Part shown: positions 35,989-44,856 of the stretch, one piece after another | Position numbering within the stretch: position 1 is the first letter of the stretch | Layout of the letters: every line of letters begins with the position of its first letter | Assembly (NCBI RefSeq): GCF_009601015.1 | Contig: NZ_WITJ01000008.1 | Coordinates: forward strand, 1 to 64,000 | Length of the DNA: 64,000 nucleotides | Reading direction: 5' to 3' | Origin: Lactococcus hircilactis | Lineage (GTDB): Bacteria > Bacillota > Bacilli > Lactobacillales > Streptococcaceae | The notes under the pieces: model-generated | What the model saw: the letters and a program-made list of their open reading frames with translations, nothing else | Database searches by the model: none | What the model was told of the DNA's origin: nothing | Translations under genes and position numbers: made by a program

Positions 35989-37344
35989 TCACGCTTTCTC
36001 TTTTGGTTTACGATAACTAAAGAAAGCCAGTAAACAAATGACGATTGCAAAAATGGAAAGTTGGACTGGATTTGTTACAACTTGTGAAATCAAAACAAAA
36101 ATCAATAGTGCAAGGACAAACAAAGTGATGAGTTTTAGAAAAAGATGTCCCGTTTCTTTGCGTTTAAAATACATGATGCTCGCTGCCAAAAGTAACATGA
36201 TCCATACAATCGTAATCGTAAATGAAATTGATCCTGCGACAAATCCCCAGAAATGTGACCCAAAAATAGCAGACAAAATGACGCCCAAAAACAAAATTGC
36301 CGCACTCACCAAAACCGCACGAATGGGAACTTGGTTTTTGTTCAAGTGATTCAATTGCTTGCCAATGCCATGTGTCGAAGATTGTACACGAGAATAAAGA
36401 GAACGTGATGTCGCATAAATCGCAGAATTGACCGCAGAAAAAATCGCAATAATAATGACCAGTAAAATCACCTTGTCAGCATATGGAATTCCAATTTTTG
36501 TAAAGATTGTGGCAAATGGACTTGGCGCATTAGGATTAGACACTTTTGACCACGGTAAAAGTTGAAGAAATAAAAAGATAGGAATCACGTAAAATGAAAT
36601 GATTCGAATTAAAATTCCCCGAACCGCTTTTGGAAGGGCTTCTTTAGGATTTTCAGTCTCCGTCACAGTCACCGCAACTAACTCAGACCCACCAAATGAG
36701 AAAATGACAATCAATAAAGAAGTCAACACCCCTTGAAATCCATGAGGAGCAAAGCTAGGTGCAACACTGGTGGATGCTTTTTGAACCGCTGGTGCCGTAA
36801 ATCCCAAATGCGTGTCGTTGATAAGCAATAAATAAGCCCCCAAAACGATTAAAATAATAATGACAGCAACTTTAATGAAAGCAAGCCAATATTCTGTCTC
36901 TGCAAAAGCACGCACAGAATAAAGATTGATGACAGTGCCAAGGACCGCAACAATCAATGCAAACACCCAAAGCGGAACGCCTGGAATGAGCATGCCAAGA
37001 AAAGTTGAAACACCTGCTTCTTCAGCAATCAAAACAGCCATCCATGTCGCCCAATACACCCAGTCTGTAAAATGCGCCATCCGTCCCCCCACAAATGCTT
37101 TCACAATTCCTGACATTCCAGATTCGTGAATTTCTTGGTGAATGACCATTTGACCCACGCCATACATAACAATATATAGCATCAATCCTGCTAAGATATA
37201 GGAAATAAGCACAGCAGGTCCTGCTGCTGCGATGGCTTGACCTGAGCCTAAAAATAGACCAGATCCAATAGCTCCCCCAAGTGAGAGCATGACAATGTGT
37301 CTTGTCTTCAAGGAAGACTTGAGTTTTTGATCAGAATTTTCCAA
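35989..37344 (-). CDS. APC-family amino acid permease
   Basis: A 451-residue transporter with about 12 helices and the family start LKTRHIVMLSLGGAIGSGLFLGSG. The consensus loop FSFGGSELVAVTVTETENPKEALPKAVRGI is typical of the amino acid transporter (AAT) branch. The substrate is probably an amino acid but is not resolvable. The start is TTG at 37344 with GAGG upstream. It is preceded by a leader of about 270 nt with a closed multi-stem domain and a terminator, so expression is probably controlled by premature termination. Confidence 0.88.
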   Translation of the reverse strand: MENSDQKLKSSLKTRHIVMLSLGGAIGSGLFLGSGQAIAAAGPAVLISYILAGLMLYIVMYGVGQMVIHQEIHESGMSGIVKAFVGGRMAHFTDWVYWATWMAVLIAEEAGVSTFLGMLIPGVPLWVFALIVAVLGTVINLYSVRAFAETEYWLAFIKVAVIIILIVLGAYLLLINDTHLGFTAPAVQKASTSVAPSFAPHGFQGVLTSLLIVIFSFGGSELVAVTVTETENPKEALPKAVRGILIRIISFYVIPIFLFLQLLPWSKVSNPNAPSPFATIFTKIGIPYADKVILLVIIIAIFSAVNSAIYATSRSLYSRVQSSTHGIGKQLNHLNKNQVPIRAVLVSAAILFLGVILSAIFGSHFWGFVAGSISFTITIVWIMLLLAASIMYFKRKETGHLFLKLITLFVLALLIFVLISQVVTNPVQLSIFAIVICLLAFFSYRKPKEKA

Positions 37345-37452
37345 TAAAAATTCCTCATTTCTATAGTTTTCTTATCTTTCGCTCATAAAGCGGTGACAAA
37401 ACCCTGCTTGGAGTCTAAGGTCGATTAATTTTGTCAAAGATAGAGATGAAGT

Positions 37453-37489
37453 AAAAAAAGAAAGCTAGGTAAAAATTTACCTAGCTTTT
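37453..37489 (-). terminator. Leader terminator of the APC permease
   Basis: On the minus strand, AAAGCTAGGTAAA and its complement form a stem of about 13 bp ending in CTTTCTTTTTTT. It lies 109 nt before the start codon, within the untranslated leader. Confidence 0.85.
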
Positions 37490-37598
37490 GAAAATCAGAG
37501 GCTAGGATACACAAAAGTTGCATCTAGCCTACGCTACACACAACTACTCACTGCCCAAAATAAAAGATGCCTTGATGCGTCTTAATCATCTGATTTTC
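37490..37598 (-). ncRNA. Structured leader (candidate riboswitch) of the APC permease
   Basis: On the minus strand, GAAAATCAGA (37589-37598) pairs perfectly with TCTGATTTTC (37490-37499), closing a 109-nt domain. Inside it, AGGCTAG and CTAGCCT form a hairpin (37499-37530), and GATG/CATC-type short stems are possible. CCTAGC in the domain can alternatively pair with GCTAGG in the terminator that follows at once. T-box and lysine-riboswitch signatures are not seen, so the class is unknown. Confidence 0.6.
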
Positions 37599-37623
37599 CT
37601 TTTCTTTTTCTAAACTTTATCTG

Positions 37624-37652
37624 ATTATATCTTTTTATGCGCGAAAATGCAA
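37624..37652 (-). promoter_or_regulatory. Promoter of the APC permease
   Basis: On the minus strand, TTGCAT (37647-37652), a 17-bp spacer and TATAAT (37624-37629). Confidence 0.83.
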
Positions 37653-37664
37653 GGATTTATCAGA

Positions 37665-38291
37665 CTATTTTGAATTAATAATCTGCGAAAAATCCAAATC
37701 CAAAAGCGTTTCATGCGTGAGCAGATAGGTCTGAAGGCCCACTTTTTTTGCTCCTTCAATATTTGCAGCATTGTCATCAATAAAGAGTGTTTCATCCGCT
37801 TTTAAATGCGCTTTTTCTAAGACGCCTAAAAACGCCTCAGTTTCTGGCTTTCTCATCCCTAAATCGTGAGAATAAAAGCACGTCGTAAAATAAGCACTTA
37901 AAGGTTTTTGAGTTTGATCTAAACAGGATTGTTCAAAAGATGCCGCATGAATCGCGTTCGTATTTGAAAATAAATAAAGGGAATATGTTTTTGAAAGGCG
38001 TTCAATAAGTGCCATTCTTCTAAGATTATAGGGAGCTAAGATCAAATTCCATGCGGATTTAATTTCTTCATTTGTCAGATTGGTTTGTGTTGTTTGACGA
38101 AAGCCGTCGTAAAAAGCTTCTGGAGTAATTTTTCCAAGTTCAAGATTTAAAAACAAATCACTTTGCGAATTAAAATTAAAATAGGAGGAAAAATTTTTGA
38201 TGCCTAATGCTTCAAAACGAGAAGTCATCTCATTTATCTTCAGATCAATCACAACGCCTCCCAAATCAAAGATGATATTCTTTATCGTCAT
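37665..38291 (-). CDS. HAD-superfamily hydrolase (YihX-like)
   Basis: A 208-residue phosphatase-like enzyme. Motif I is FDLGGVVIDL; FSNTNAIH (motif II region), RKPETEAF and FIDDNAANIEGA follow. FDLGGV is typical of the YihX/epoxide-hydrolase-N subgroup, where alpha-D-glucose-1-phosphate is one known substrate. The substrate here is unassigned. It follows the TMEM175-family gene by 2 nt and should be co-transcribed with dtd and relA. Confidence 0.86.
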   Translation of the reverse strand: MTIKNIIFDLGGVVIDLKINEMTSRFEALGIKNFSSYFNFNSQSDLFLNLELGKITPEAFYDGFRQTTQTNLTNEEIKSAWNLILAPYNLRRMALIERLSKTYSLYLFSNTNAIHAASFEQSCLDQTQKPLSAYFTTCFYSHDLGMRKPETEAFLGVLEKAHLKADETLFIDDNAANIEGAKKVGLQTYLLTHETLLDLDFSQIINSK

Positions 38292-38293
38292 TT

Positions 38294-39298
38294 TTATCCT
38301 TCTTTCAAATAAGGCACGCCAACTGAGCGTGTTGCAGCATACGTTTCTTCTTCTTGATTTCGATCATTTACCATGTGGAACAAGAAGTTAAATACAGGAA
38401 CAATCACAAAGAGCCAATGCCCGTAATATGGGAAAATAATGGCAATAATCATGATGACAATATTCATCAAAATCGTTGAAAAAAGTCGAATTAACCAAAC
38501 GCGTCGCCAAAATTTAAAGGATTTTGGCATTTTATGAAAATGATCTTTTGTTATGGAATAACTCAAAAGTTCTTGTTGAAGTAAAATCACAATCAAAACT
38601 AATCCAAAATTCAGCGCACTAAATGCTGTAGGTGCAACCATAATCCATTTGGTCAATAGCGGAATAAGAGAGAGCAGTCCAATAAAAATAAAATCTTGAA
38701 TGATGATTTTTTCTGTGATTTCTTCTGTCAGTGCAAAAATTTTATGCCGATTAAACCAAAAGTTTGCTGTGACAACAAAACTTACCAGAAAAATACCGAC
38801 AGAACTCAAAAATTCCCAATACCCTTGATTGCCCGTAGGCACAGGGATTTCAAGGAGCATGATTGTGATAATTACCGCAATGATTCCATCAGCGAACGCT
38901 TCAATGTGATTACGCAATTTTTGTTTTCTTAGTTTCTCATCTTCTAGTGTATGACGCGTCATGGATTCTTGCAATTCAGCGATCGTCATTTGAGCATATT
39001 GTGGATGCGTATTGATAAACTCTTCTTTTAATTCTTCACGGGCTTGCATCATCTCAGGATTACTTTGGATTTCTTTAATTTTCCTTTTTTGACGTTCTGT
39101 CATCCTTTTGTTTTGCTGACTTTTTGCTTGCTCTTTTGAGTAATCGTGATCGAGCGATTGAATCAGATTATTTTGCCAAATTTCTCCAATTTGATCAACC
39201 GTATCCTTCTTTTTTACTGGGGGTGTGATGCGGCTTTTGCTGCTTGGATGCGTGAAACGCTTTTTTTTGATGGTGCTTTGTTGCACTCTTTTAGGCAT
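38294..39298 (-). CDS. TMEM175-family (DUF1211) potassium-channel-like protein with long basic N-terminus
   Basis: A 334-residue membrane protein. The channel-family signature [22 protein letters not shown] (helix 1) begins at about residue 133, and five further helices follow. Bacterial TMEM175 proteins form K+ channels lined by helix 1. Unusually, a polar, Lys/Arg/Gln-rich N-terminus of about 130 residues precedes the channel domain and should be cytoplasmic, possibly coiled-coil. Its start overlaps the dtd stop by 8 nt. Confidence 0.82.
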   Translation of the reverse strand: MPKRVQQSTIKKKRFTHPSSKSRITPPVKKKDTVDQIGEIWQNNLIQSLDHDYSKEQAKSQQNKRMTERQKRKIKEIQSNPEMMQAREELKEEFINTHPQYAQMTIAELQESMTRHTLEDEKLRKQKLRNHIEAFADGIIAVIITIMLLEIPVPTGNQGYWEFLSSVGIFLVSFVVTANFWFNRHKIFALTEEITEKIIIQDFIFIGLLSLIPLLTKWIMVAPTAFSALNFGLVLIVILLQQELLSYSITKDHFHKMPKSFKFWRRVWLIRLFSTILMNIVIMIIAIIFPYYGHWLFVIVPVFNFLFHMVNDRNQEEETYAATRSVGVPYLKEG

Positions 39299-39746
39299 TT
39301 TTTCTTACTTCCTTTGTATCCAAAATAATGGTCACAGGACCGTCATTAAGAAGATTTACTTGCATATTTGCTCCAAAAATTCCTACTTTTGTAGGGACAA
39401 GTTGAGACAGTTTTTCGTTCAATTTTTCATACATCGCCTGAGCAAAATCAGGCTTTCCAGCTTGACTAAAGCTCGGACGATTGCCTTTTTTCGTTTCTGC
39501 ATATAAGGTAAATTGTGAGATTGATAAAATCTCACCTTGAACGTCTAGGACTGACAAATTCATTTTATCTTCATTATCAGAGAAGATCCGCATCTGAGTG
39601 ATTTTGCGGACGGCATAATCAAGATCTTGCGCTGTATCGGCATCCTCTATTCCGACAAGCAACAAAAGTCCTTGATTAATTTTGCTAAAAAGAAGATTGT
39701 CAGTGCTGACAGAAGCATTTTTTACACGTTGGATTACTATTTTCAT
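39291..39746 (-). CDS. dtd: D-aminoacyl-tRNA deacylase
   Basis: A 151-residue enzyme that removes D-amino acids from mischarged tRNA. Motifs are [11 protein letters not shown] and the C-terminal [12 protein letters not shown] palindrome copy encodes VSTD near the N-terminus (NASVSTDNL). A TATAAT just before the ATG, followed by AGAAGGT, belongs to a promoter module shared with the ABC-F gene. It lies downstream of relA, a common arrangement in Firmicutes. Confidence 0.95.
   Translation of the reverse strand: MKIVIQRVKNASVSTDNLLFSKINQGLLLLVGIEDADTAQDLDYAVRKITQMRIFSDNEDKMNLSVLDVQGEILSISQFTLYAETKKGNRPSFSQAGKPDFAQAMYEKLNEKLSQLVPTKVGIFGANMQVNLLNDGPVTIILDTKEVRKNA
39697..39712. repeat. Dispersed palindrome copy 9, inside dtd
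   Basis: TTGTCAGTGCTGACAG. It encodes VSTD in D-aminoacyl-tRNA deacylase. Confidence 0.9.
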
Positions 39747-39751
39747 ACCTT

Positions 39752-39838
39752 CTATTATATCAAGATGTTCGGGAAAATGGGGGCAAAAAAAGACAAAAAG
39801 GGGGATTTTTTGGTTCTGCTTTTGGCAGGTTCAAAATT
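39752..39838 (-). repeat. Diverged copy of the 122-bp promoter repeat, upstream of dtd
   Basis: It shares CTATTATA..CAAGATG, TTTTTTGGTTCTG and GCAGGTTCAAAA with the tandem repeats at 46.5-46.8 kb. The 73-bp distance between the first and last of these blocks is also the same. On the minus strand it ends in TGATATAAT (extended -10) 7 nt before the dtd ATG. Confidence 0.75.
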
Positions 39839-39925
39839 TAGCTGTTTTGTGTTTTTGAGTCGTGCGTTCAGTGCTATCAAAAAAACTTGTCACTGACAGA
39901 AAGAAACGGCTGTTTGTCGCTCTTT

Positions 39926-39941
39926 TTGTCAGTACTGACAA
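39926..39941. repeat. Dispersed palindrome copy 10
   Basis: TTGTCAGTACTGACAA, 12 bp downstream of the relA stop codon (minus strand). Confidence 0.93.
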
Positions 39942-39952
39942 GAATTTTTTCA

Positions 39953-42178
39953 TTATGCATTTGTTCGTTTGACTGAATAAACATCGGGTGTCATCTTGAT
40001 TTTATCGACAATGATGGTCAGCTCTGATAGATTTTTGATTCCAATCGCAATGTGGATATTGGCCATCTTGCGGTCTTTTGTGGGTTGCGCATTGATGGAA
40101 ACAAGATTTTTTGTTGTATTTGAAAGAACTTGCATGACATCATTGAGTAATCCTGGACGATTAAATCCGTAAACATCAATGTTTGCAATGTATTCTTTTT
40201 GGTTTGCATCTTCATTGTCCCACTCGACTTCAACCAATCTTTGTTCAAATTCTTCTTGATTTCGGACGTTTTGGCAATCTTCTCTGTGAATACTCACGCC
40301 ACGTCCCTTCGTGATGTATCCAATGATTTTATCTCCAGGGACAGGATTACAGCACTTCGCAATTCGCACGAGTAAACTATCAATTCCTGCGACATTTACA
40401 CCGCCATCTTGACGGATTTTCATGACGTTTTTGCCTTCACGCTTGACTTCACCGCTCATTAATTCTTCTGATTCGGCTTTTTGTCGCTCCCGCTCGATTT
40501 TACGTCGATCGCTTTCTGTAAGGCGATTCGCAATGGTTGTCGCTGAAATTTCACCAAATCCAATCGCTGCAAAAAGAGATTCTGCTGTACGATAACTGGT
40601 TTTATTAAAGAGTTCATCCAGATGCTTTTTATCCAAATATTGATTTGGAACAAATCCTAACGTTTCAAGGGCGTTTTGTAGTAATTCACGTCCTTTATTA
40701 ATGGAACTTTCTTTATCTTGATTTTTAAAGAATTGCTTAATTTTATTGCGTGCTTTGTTTGTTTTTACGAGATTGACCCAGTCACGACTTGGACCAAAAC
40801 TGGTTTTGCTCGTGATAATTTCTACGCGATCCCCTGTTTTCAGGACATAAGTCAACGGCTGCATTCTTCCATTAATCTTGGCGCCGGTCGCGTGATCTCC
40901 GACTTGGGTGTGGATATTGTAGGCAAAATCAATCGGTCCTGAGCCAACAGGAAGTTCTTGGACAGCACCATCTGGGGCAAAAACATAGATTTTCTTTGCA
41001 GAAAGTAAATCTTCTTGCACTGCTTTGACAAATTCTTCTGCAGAGTCTCCTGTATCTTCACGAAGTTCAACTAATTCATGAATCCAGTTGAGCGTTTCAG
41101 AAATTTCGTGAACATCCACTTTTGATGTGACACCTTGTTTATATGCCCAGTGCGCTGCAACCCCGTATTCAGCAATTTGATGCATTTCTTTCGTCCGGAT
41201 TTGAAATTCAATCGGTCCTTTAGGTCCATAAACTGTCGTGTGAACAGATTGGTATCCATTCGCCTTAGGGTTTGCGATATAGTCTTTAAAGCGTCCAGGA
41301 ACTGGTTTCCAAAGGTCATGAATATAGCCCAGCGTCGTATAAACATCGCTTGTGGATTCTGTAATGCATCGAATGGCAATCAAATCGTAGATTTCATCAA
41401 ATCGCTTCTTTTTATCGTGCATTTTTCGATAAATCGAATAGATATGCTTTGGACGGCCGTAGATTTCCTCTCCTTCTACACCAACACTATGCAAACGCTC
41501 ATTTAATTTATCAATCACTTCGTTGACTAAATGTTCACGATCTCCTCGCTTTTCATTCATTAATCCACGAATGCGATAAAATTCTTGTTCTTCTAAATAA
41601 CGAAAGCTAAGGTCTTCAAGCTCCCACTTGATGTTTGCAATCCCGAGTTTATCTGCAAGGGGAGCGTAAATGTCCATCGTTTCACGTGAAATGCGTTTTT
41701 GTTTATCTGGACGAAGATGTTTGAGCGTGCGCATATTGTGCAGTCGATCCGCCAATTTCACAAGAATAACGCGAATATCTTTTGACATCGCCATTAATAA
41801 TTTTCGATGTGTTTCTGCTTGTTGTTTTTCACGCGTGAGGTATTCTACTTTCCCGATTTTTGTAACACCCTCAACAATATCTGCGATTTCATCTCCAAAA
41901 AGTTCTCTTAAATCAACGGAAAGAAAATTGGTATCTTCTACAACATCATGCAAAAACCCACACGCGACCGTCACTGCATCCAATTGCAACTTTGCTAAAA
42001 TTCCTGCGACCTGAGTAGGATGGACAATATACGCTTCACCTGAAGCACGGTATTGCTCTGCGTGCGCGATAGAAGCACAATCCAGCGCCTTTCTCACAAG
42101 CAAAACATCCTTTTCATTCATGTATTTTTCAGTTATGGCAACAACTTGTGCGCCTGTTAATACGGGTTCTGAAGGCAT
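39953..42178 (-). CDS. relA: Bifunctional (p)ppGpp synthetase/hydrolase
   Basis: A 741-residue RelA/SpoT homologue (Rel). The HD hydrolase domain contains HPTQVAGIL and FLHDVVEDT. The synthetase domain contains RFDEIYDLIAIRCI and GYQSVHTTV. A TGS domain (about 390-450) and a C-terminal ACT domain (about 665-741) follow. It makes and degrades the stringent-response alarmone. Both catalytic motifs are intact. A parS-like sequence is embedded in the gene. It is followed by dtd, the TMEM175 gene and the HAD gene. Confidence 0.96.
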   Translation of the reverse strand: MPSEPVLTGAQVVAITEKYMNEKDVLLVRKALDCASIAHAEQYRASGEAYIVHPTQVAGILAKLQLDAVTVACGFLHDVVEDTNFLSVDLRELFGDEIADIVEGVTKIGKVEYLTREKQQAETHRKLLMAMSKDIRVILVKLADRLHNMRTLKHLRPDKQKRISRETMDIYAPLADKLGIANIKWELEDLSFRYLEEQEFYRIRGLMNEKRGDREHLVNEVIDKLNERLHSVGVEGEEIYGRPKHIYSIYRKMHDKKKRFDEIYDLIAIRCITESTSDVYTTLGYIHDLWKPVPGRFKDYIANPKANGYQSVHTTVYGPKGPIEFQIRTKEMHQIAEYGVAAHWAYKQGVTSKVDVHEISETLNWIHELVELREDTGDSAEEFVKAVQEDLLSAKKIYVFAPDGAVQELPVGSGPIDFAYNIHTQVGDHATGAKINGRMQPLTYVLKTGDRVEIITSKTSFGPSRDWVNLVKTNKARNKIKQFFKNQDKESSINKGRELLQNALETLGFVPNQYLDKKHLDELFNKTSYRTAESLFAAIGFGEISATTIANRLTESDRRKIERERQKAESEELMSGEVKREGKNVMKIRQDGGVNVAGIDSLLVRIAKCCNPVPGDKIIGYITKGRGVSIHREDCQNVRNQEEFEQRLVEVEWDNEDANQKEYIANIDVYGFNRPGLLNDVMQVLSNTTKNLVSINAQPTKDRKMANIHIAIGIKNLSELTIIVDKIKMTPDVYSVKRTNA
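41679..41694. promoter_or_regulatory. parS-like sequence inside relA
   Basis: CGTTTCACGTGAAATG contains the 12-bp perfect palindrome TTTCACGTGAAA and matches 13 of 16 bases of the parS consensus TGTTTCACGTGAAACA. A parB gene lies 8.4 kb away. Chance coding for ISRET is possible. Confidence 0.4.
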
Positions 42179-42320
42179 CTTTTCATCATGGCTAAATTCT
42201 TAGTTCTCGAAGTTTTGCGCTTTTTAGCGATAGATTTAGCCTTTCCTCCTTATTTTATTTATCCTATTCTATCATAAATCTAGTCAAATACGATGTTTAA
42301 TCCCATCTTAAAATCTTAAA

Positions 42321-42347
42321 AAAAATAAAAAGACCAAAAAATGGTCA
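42321..42347 (-). terminator. Terminator after rsmE
   Basis: On the minus strand, a GACC/GGTC stem with a 7-nt loop and a long T-rich tail. The stem is short. Confidence 0.55.
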
Positions 42348-42358
42348 CTTAACATTGT

Positions 42359-43120
42359 TTATTTCATTTTAAAGAGGTCAAAATATGCTGAAACTGCTGA
42401 TAAAGCATAGAGTGGTGCCGTTTCTGCTCTCATGATTCTTGGACCTAATCCGATTGTTTTCGCTCCAGCATTTTCAAAATTTTCTATTTCCTCTGGTGAA
42501 ATGCCTCCTTCTGGTCCAAAAATCAATAATAGTCGTTCTTTTTTCTTGAGCTGCGAGAGCTGTTGAACAAAGGCAGAGCGCTCTCCTGCTTTTGCTGAAG
42601 CTTCATAAGCAACCAAAACTGAATCGAAATCAGAGAATTTTTCTGTCAGTACTGACAGATGTTCAAAAAGCTGAACTTCTGGAATAATTTGGCGGCGTGA
42701 TTGCTCTGCTGCTCCCAGCGCAATTTTTTCTAATTTTTCTTGCTTTTTTATTCTTTTTTTACTGTCCCATTTTGCTACTGACCACTGAAAAGGAGCTGAA
42801 AAAATCGCGTGTGCTCCTAATTCTGTTGCTTTTTCAGTGATCCATTCTAGTTTGTCAGCTTTGGGAAATCCAACTGCAATTGTCACCTCGATGGGAAGCT
42901 CTGTGCTGACCACATTCGTGTCAACGAGCTTGACAATATGGTTGACAGCATCGACAACCACCGCACGTCCAACCTTGCCCTCATCAAATACCAATCGAAG
43001 TTCATCTCCAGTGTTCGTGCGCATCACTGTGAAAATATGATGAATTGCTTCTCTATTTTCTATTGTAAACGTTGTGTCAATCTCTGGCATTTTTTTGAAA
43101 ACGAAATATTGATTAGCCAC
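42359..43120 (-). CDS. rsmE: 16S rRNA (uracil1498-N3)-methyltransferase
   Basis: A 253-residue SPOUT-fold methyltransferase. Signatures are [37 protein letters not shown] and [16 protein letters not shown]. The start is GTG at 43120, with AAGGGGG upstream (TTG 43123 is an alternative). It overlaps the prmA stop by 8 nt, so the two are coupled. A palindrome copy encodes LSVLT (HLSVLTEKF). It acts on the 30S subunit. Confidence 0.93.
   Translation of the reverse strand: MANQYFVFKKMPEIDTTFTIENREAIHHIFTVMRTNTGDELRLVFDEGKVGRAVVVDAVNHIVKLVDTNVVSTELPIEVTIAVGFPKADKLEWITEKATELGAHAIFSAPFQWSVAKWDSKKRIKKQEKLEKIALGAAEQSRRQIIPEVQLFEHLSVLTEKFSDFDSVLVAYEASAKAGERSAFVQQLSQLKKKERLLLIFGPEGGISPEEIENFENAGAKTIGLGPRIMRAETAPLYALSAVSAYFDLFKMK
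42643..42658. repeat. Dispersed palindrome copy 11, inside rsmE
   Basis: CTGTCAGTACTGACAG. It encodes LSVLT. Confidence 0.95.
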
Positions 43121-44063
43121 CAATAACCCCCTTGCGATTGTCCGTCTTCTTAAAGATGACACAATTCCATTCGCCTTGAGTCATGTGTGTTTCAAGAAAA
43201 AATCCTGCATTTTCTGCTGACGAGATGACCATTTTGGCTTTGTCAGCAATAATTCCTGACAAGATGAGGTAACCTTCTTTTTTGACCAAACGAAACGCAT
43301 CATCTAGCATTAAAACAAGAATATCAGCCAAAATATTGGCCACAATCACGTCCGCTTTTTTATCGACTCCTCCAAGGAGATTGTTTGCTGACACGTGGAT
43401 TTTTTCATGACCAGGATTGAGCTCAATGTTTTCTAAAGCCACGCGCACAGCGACTTCATCAATATCGTAAGCAAAAATTTCTGATGCACCAAGATACGAA
43501 GCTGCAACAGACAGCACACCAGAACCCGTTCCAACATCAAGCAGGGTTTCACCTCCGCGCAAAACTTGCTCTAAGGCATAAAGTGACAGTTTTGTCGTCG
43601 GGTGCGTGCCTGTCCCAAATGCCATGCCAGGATCAAGTGTGATGAGTTTCTCATCTGCTGTTGCGTGATAATCTTTCGTCCAACTTGGAACAATGGTCAA
43701 ATCATGTGTGATTCTTGCAGGTTCAAAATATTTTTTCCAACTTTCTGCCCAATCTTCCTCAGCTAAATTCTGTGTGGTCAGCTCATAATCACACTCAAAA
43801 ATCGTTGTCAGTACTGACAATCGCTCTTGTAAACTTGCTGTCAACTCTGTCAACACCAAATGATCTGGATAATAAGCAGTGACACTTACTTTTTCTGACT
43901 GCTCAACTTCAGGCAAAACTTCGCCAAATTGATCTACGTGGTTGAGATAATCAGCGCTGTCTATGATTTCAACGCCACCAGCACCCGCAGAGATCAAGAT
44001 TTCAGAAACTGCTTCCTCAGCCGCTCTTATGATTGTTATCGTGATACTGTTCCAATTGTTCAT
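43113..44063 (-). CDS. prmA: Ribosomal protein L11 methyltransferase
   Basis: A 316-residue SAM-dependent methyltransferase that trimethylates L11. The N-terminal substrate-recognition domain (about 1-110) includes LSVLT, encoded by the palindrome. Motif I is [15 protein letters not shown]. The signature [15 protein letters not shown] and the NPPY-like VANILADIL are present. It lies directly upstream of rsmE. Confidence 0.94.
   Translation of the reverse strand: MNNWNSITITIIRAAEEAVSEILISAGAGGVEIIDSADYLNHVDQFGEVLPEVEQSEKVSVTAYYPDHLVLTELTASLQERLSVLTTIFECDYELTTQNLAEEDWAESWKKYFEPARITHDLTIVPSWTKDYHATADEKLITLDPGMAFGTGTHPTTKLSLYALEQVLRGGETLLDVGTGSGVLSVAASYLGASEIFAYDIDEVAVRVALENIELNPGHEKIHVSANNLLGGVDKKADVIVANILADILVLMLDDAFRLVKKEGYLILSGIIADKAKMVISSAENAGFFLETHMTQGEWNCVIFKKTDNRKGVIGG
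43805..43820. repeat. Dispersed palindrome copy 12, inside prmA
   Basis: TTGTCAGTACTGACAA. It encodes LSVLT in the N-terminal domain of PrmA. Confidence 0.93.
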
Positions 44064-44088
44064 TGTGTTTTCCTTTTTTATTCACGCA

Positions 44089-44790
44089 TTATTTTTGACT
44101 GATAAATAATCCTTGCGTTTTTTGAATATCAAAACTTCCGTTTTGTGCGATTTCTTCTCGAATTTTCGTTTTATTTTTTTGCGAAATGGTTTGGTAGGTT
44201 TCAATATAATCAATCAGTGCTTGCGGTTGTGTGACGCTCAATTGATCATGATAGGTTTTAAGCGCAACATTTGAAAAAACGGCAGATAAAATTGATGTCC
44301 CATTTTCGAGTGTAAAATTTTGTGGTGTCTTTTCACCATCAAGTTGATGAAGTTCTTTCATATTCTCACACCCAAAAGTCGTACTGTAAAATCTGCCAGA
44401 AGCAACAAGGACACGAGAAATTTCATGTAAAGTATAGGAAATATCTTCTAAAAAGAAAAGCAGGTGATTTGCAATGACGACATCAAACGTTTCGTCTTCA
44501 AAAGGTAATTTCTTATTTGCATCAACTGAACGATACGTCACATCTCCCTTGATTTGAGCCAAATCAAAAGGGACCGTTTCAGATAAATCGGTCAGGAGTA
44601 GTTTACAGTCTTTGGGCAATTTTTGAACCCGCCATAAACTCCCAGTACCACATCCTAACTCCAAAATTTTGAGGGACTCTGAACATTTCATCTGTTCTCT
44701 AATCCAGTTTTGAAAACCTTGCGGATTCATTGAATAATCTCTGTGCAATCGGATTCGAATCTCTAAGTTTTCTTGTTCTGTTTTTGTCAT
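44089..44790 (-). CDS. Class I SAM-dependent methyltransferase
   Basis: A 233-residue methyltransferase with motif I LELGCGTGSLW, an acidic strand-2 end (LLLTDLS) and motif FDVVIANHLLFFLED. The fold is of the UbiE/type-11 kind; the substrate is unknown. I chose ATG 44790, preceded by AAGGTGACGCG; the frame extends to 44835 without a ribosome binding site. It sits between the ABC-F gene and prmA. Confidence 0.82.
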   Translation of the reverse strand: MTKTEQENLEIRIRLHRDYSMNPQGFQNWIREQMKCSESLKILELGCGTGSLWRVQKLPKDCKLLLTDLSETVPFDLAQIKGDVTYRSVDANKKLPFEDETFDVVIANHLLFFLEDISYTLHEISRVLVASGRFYSTTFGCENMKELHQLDGEKTPQNFTLENGTSILSAVFSNVALKTYHDQLSVTQPQALIDYIETYQTISQKNKTKIREEIAQNGSFDIQKTQGLFISQK

Positions 44791-44856
44791 CGCGTCACCT
44801 TGTTTTTCAACCGTTTGTTGCATATTAGACTTCATTTGTTGCTATTTTTAGTCTTT

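Noticed and set aside
37453-37617. T-box leader for the amino acid permease
   Set aside because: The conserved T-box sequence (UGGNACCGCG) and a typical stem I specifier loop are not found.
39888-39899. TGTCACTGACAG as another palindrome copy
   Set aside because: The central bases are missing, so symmetry is shortened; chance cannot be excluded.
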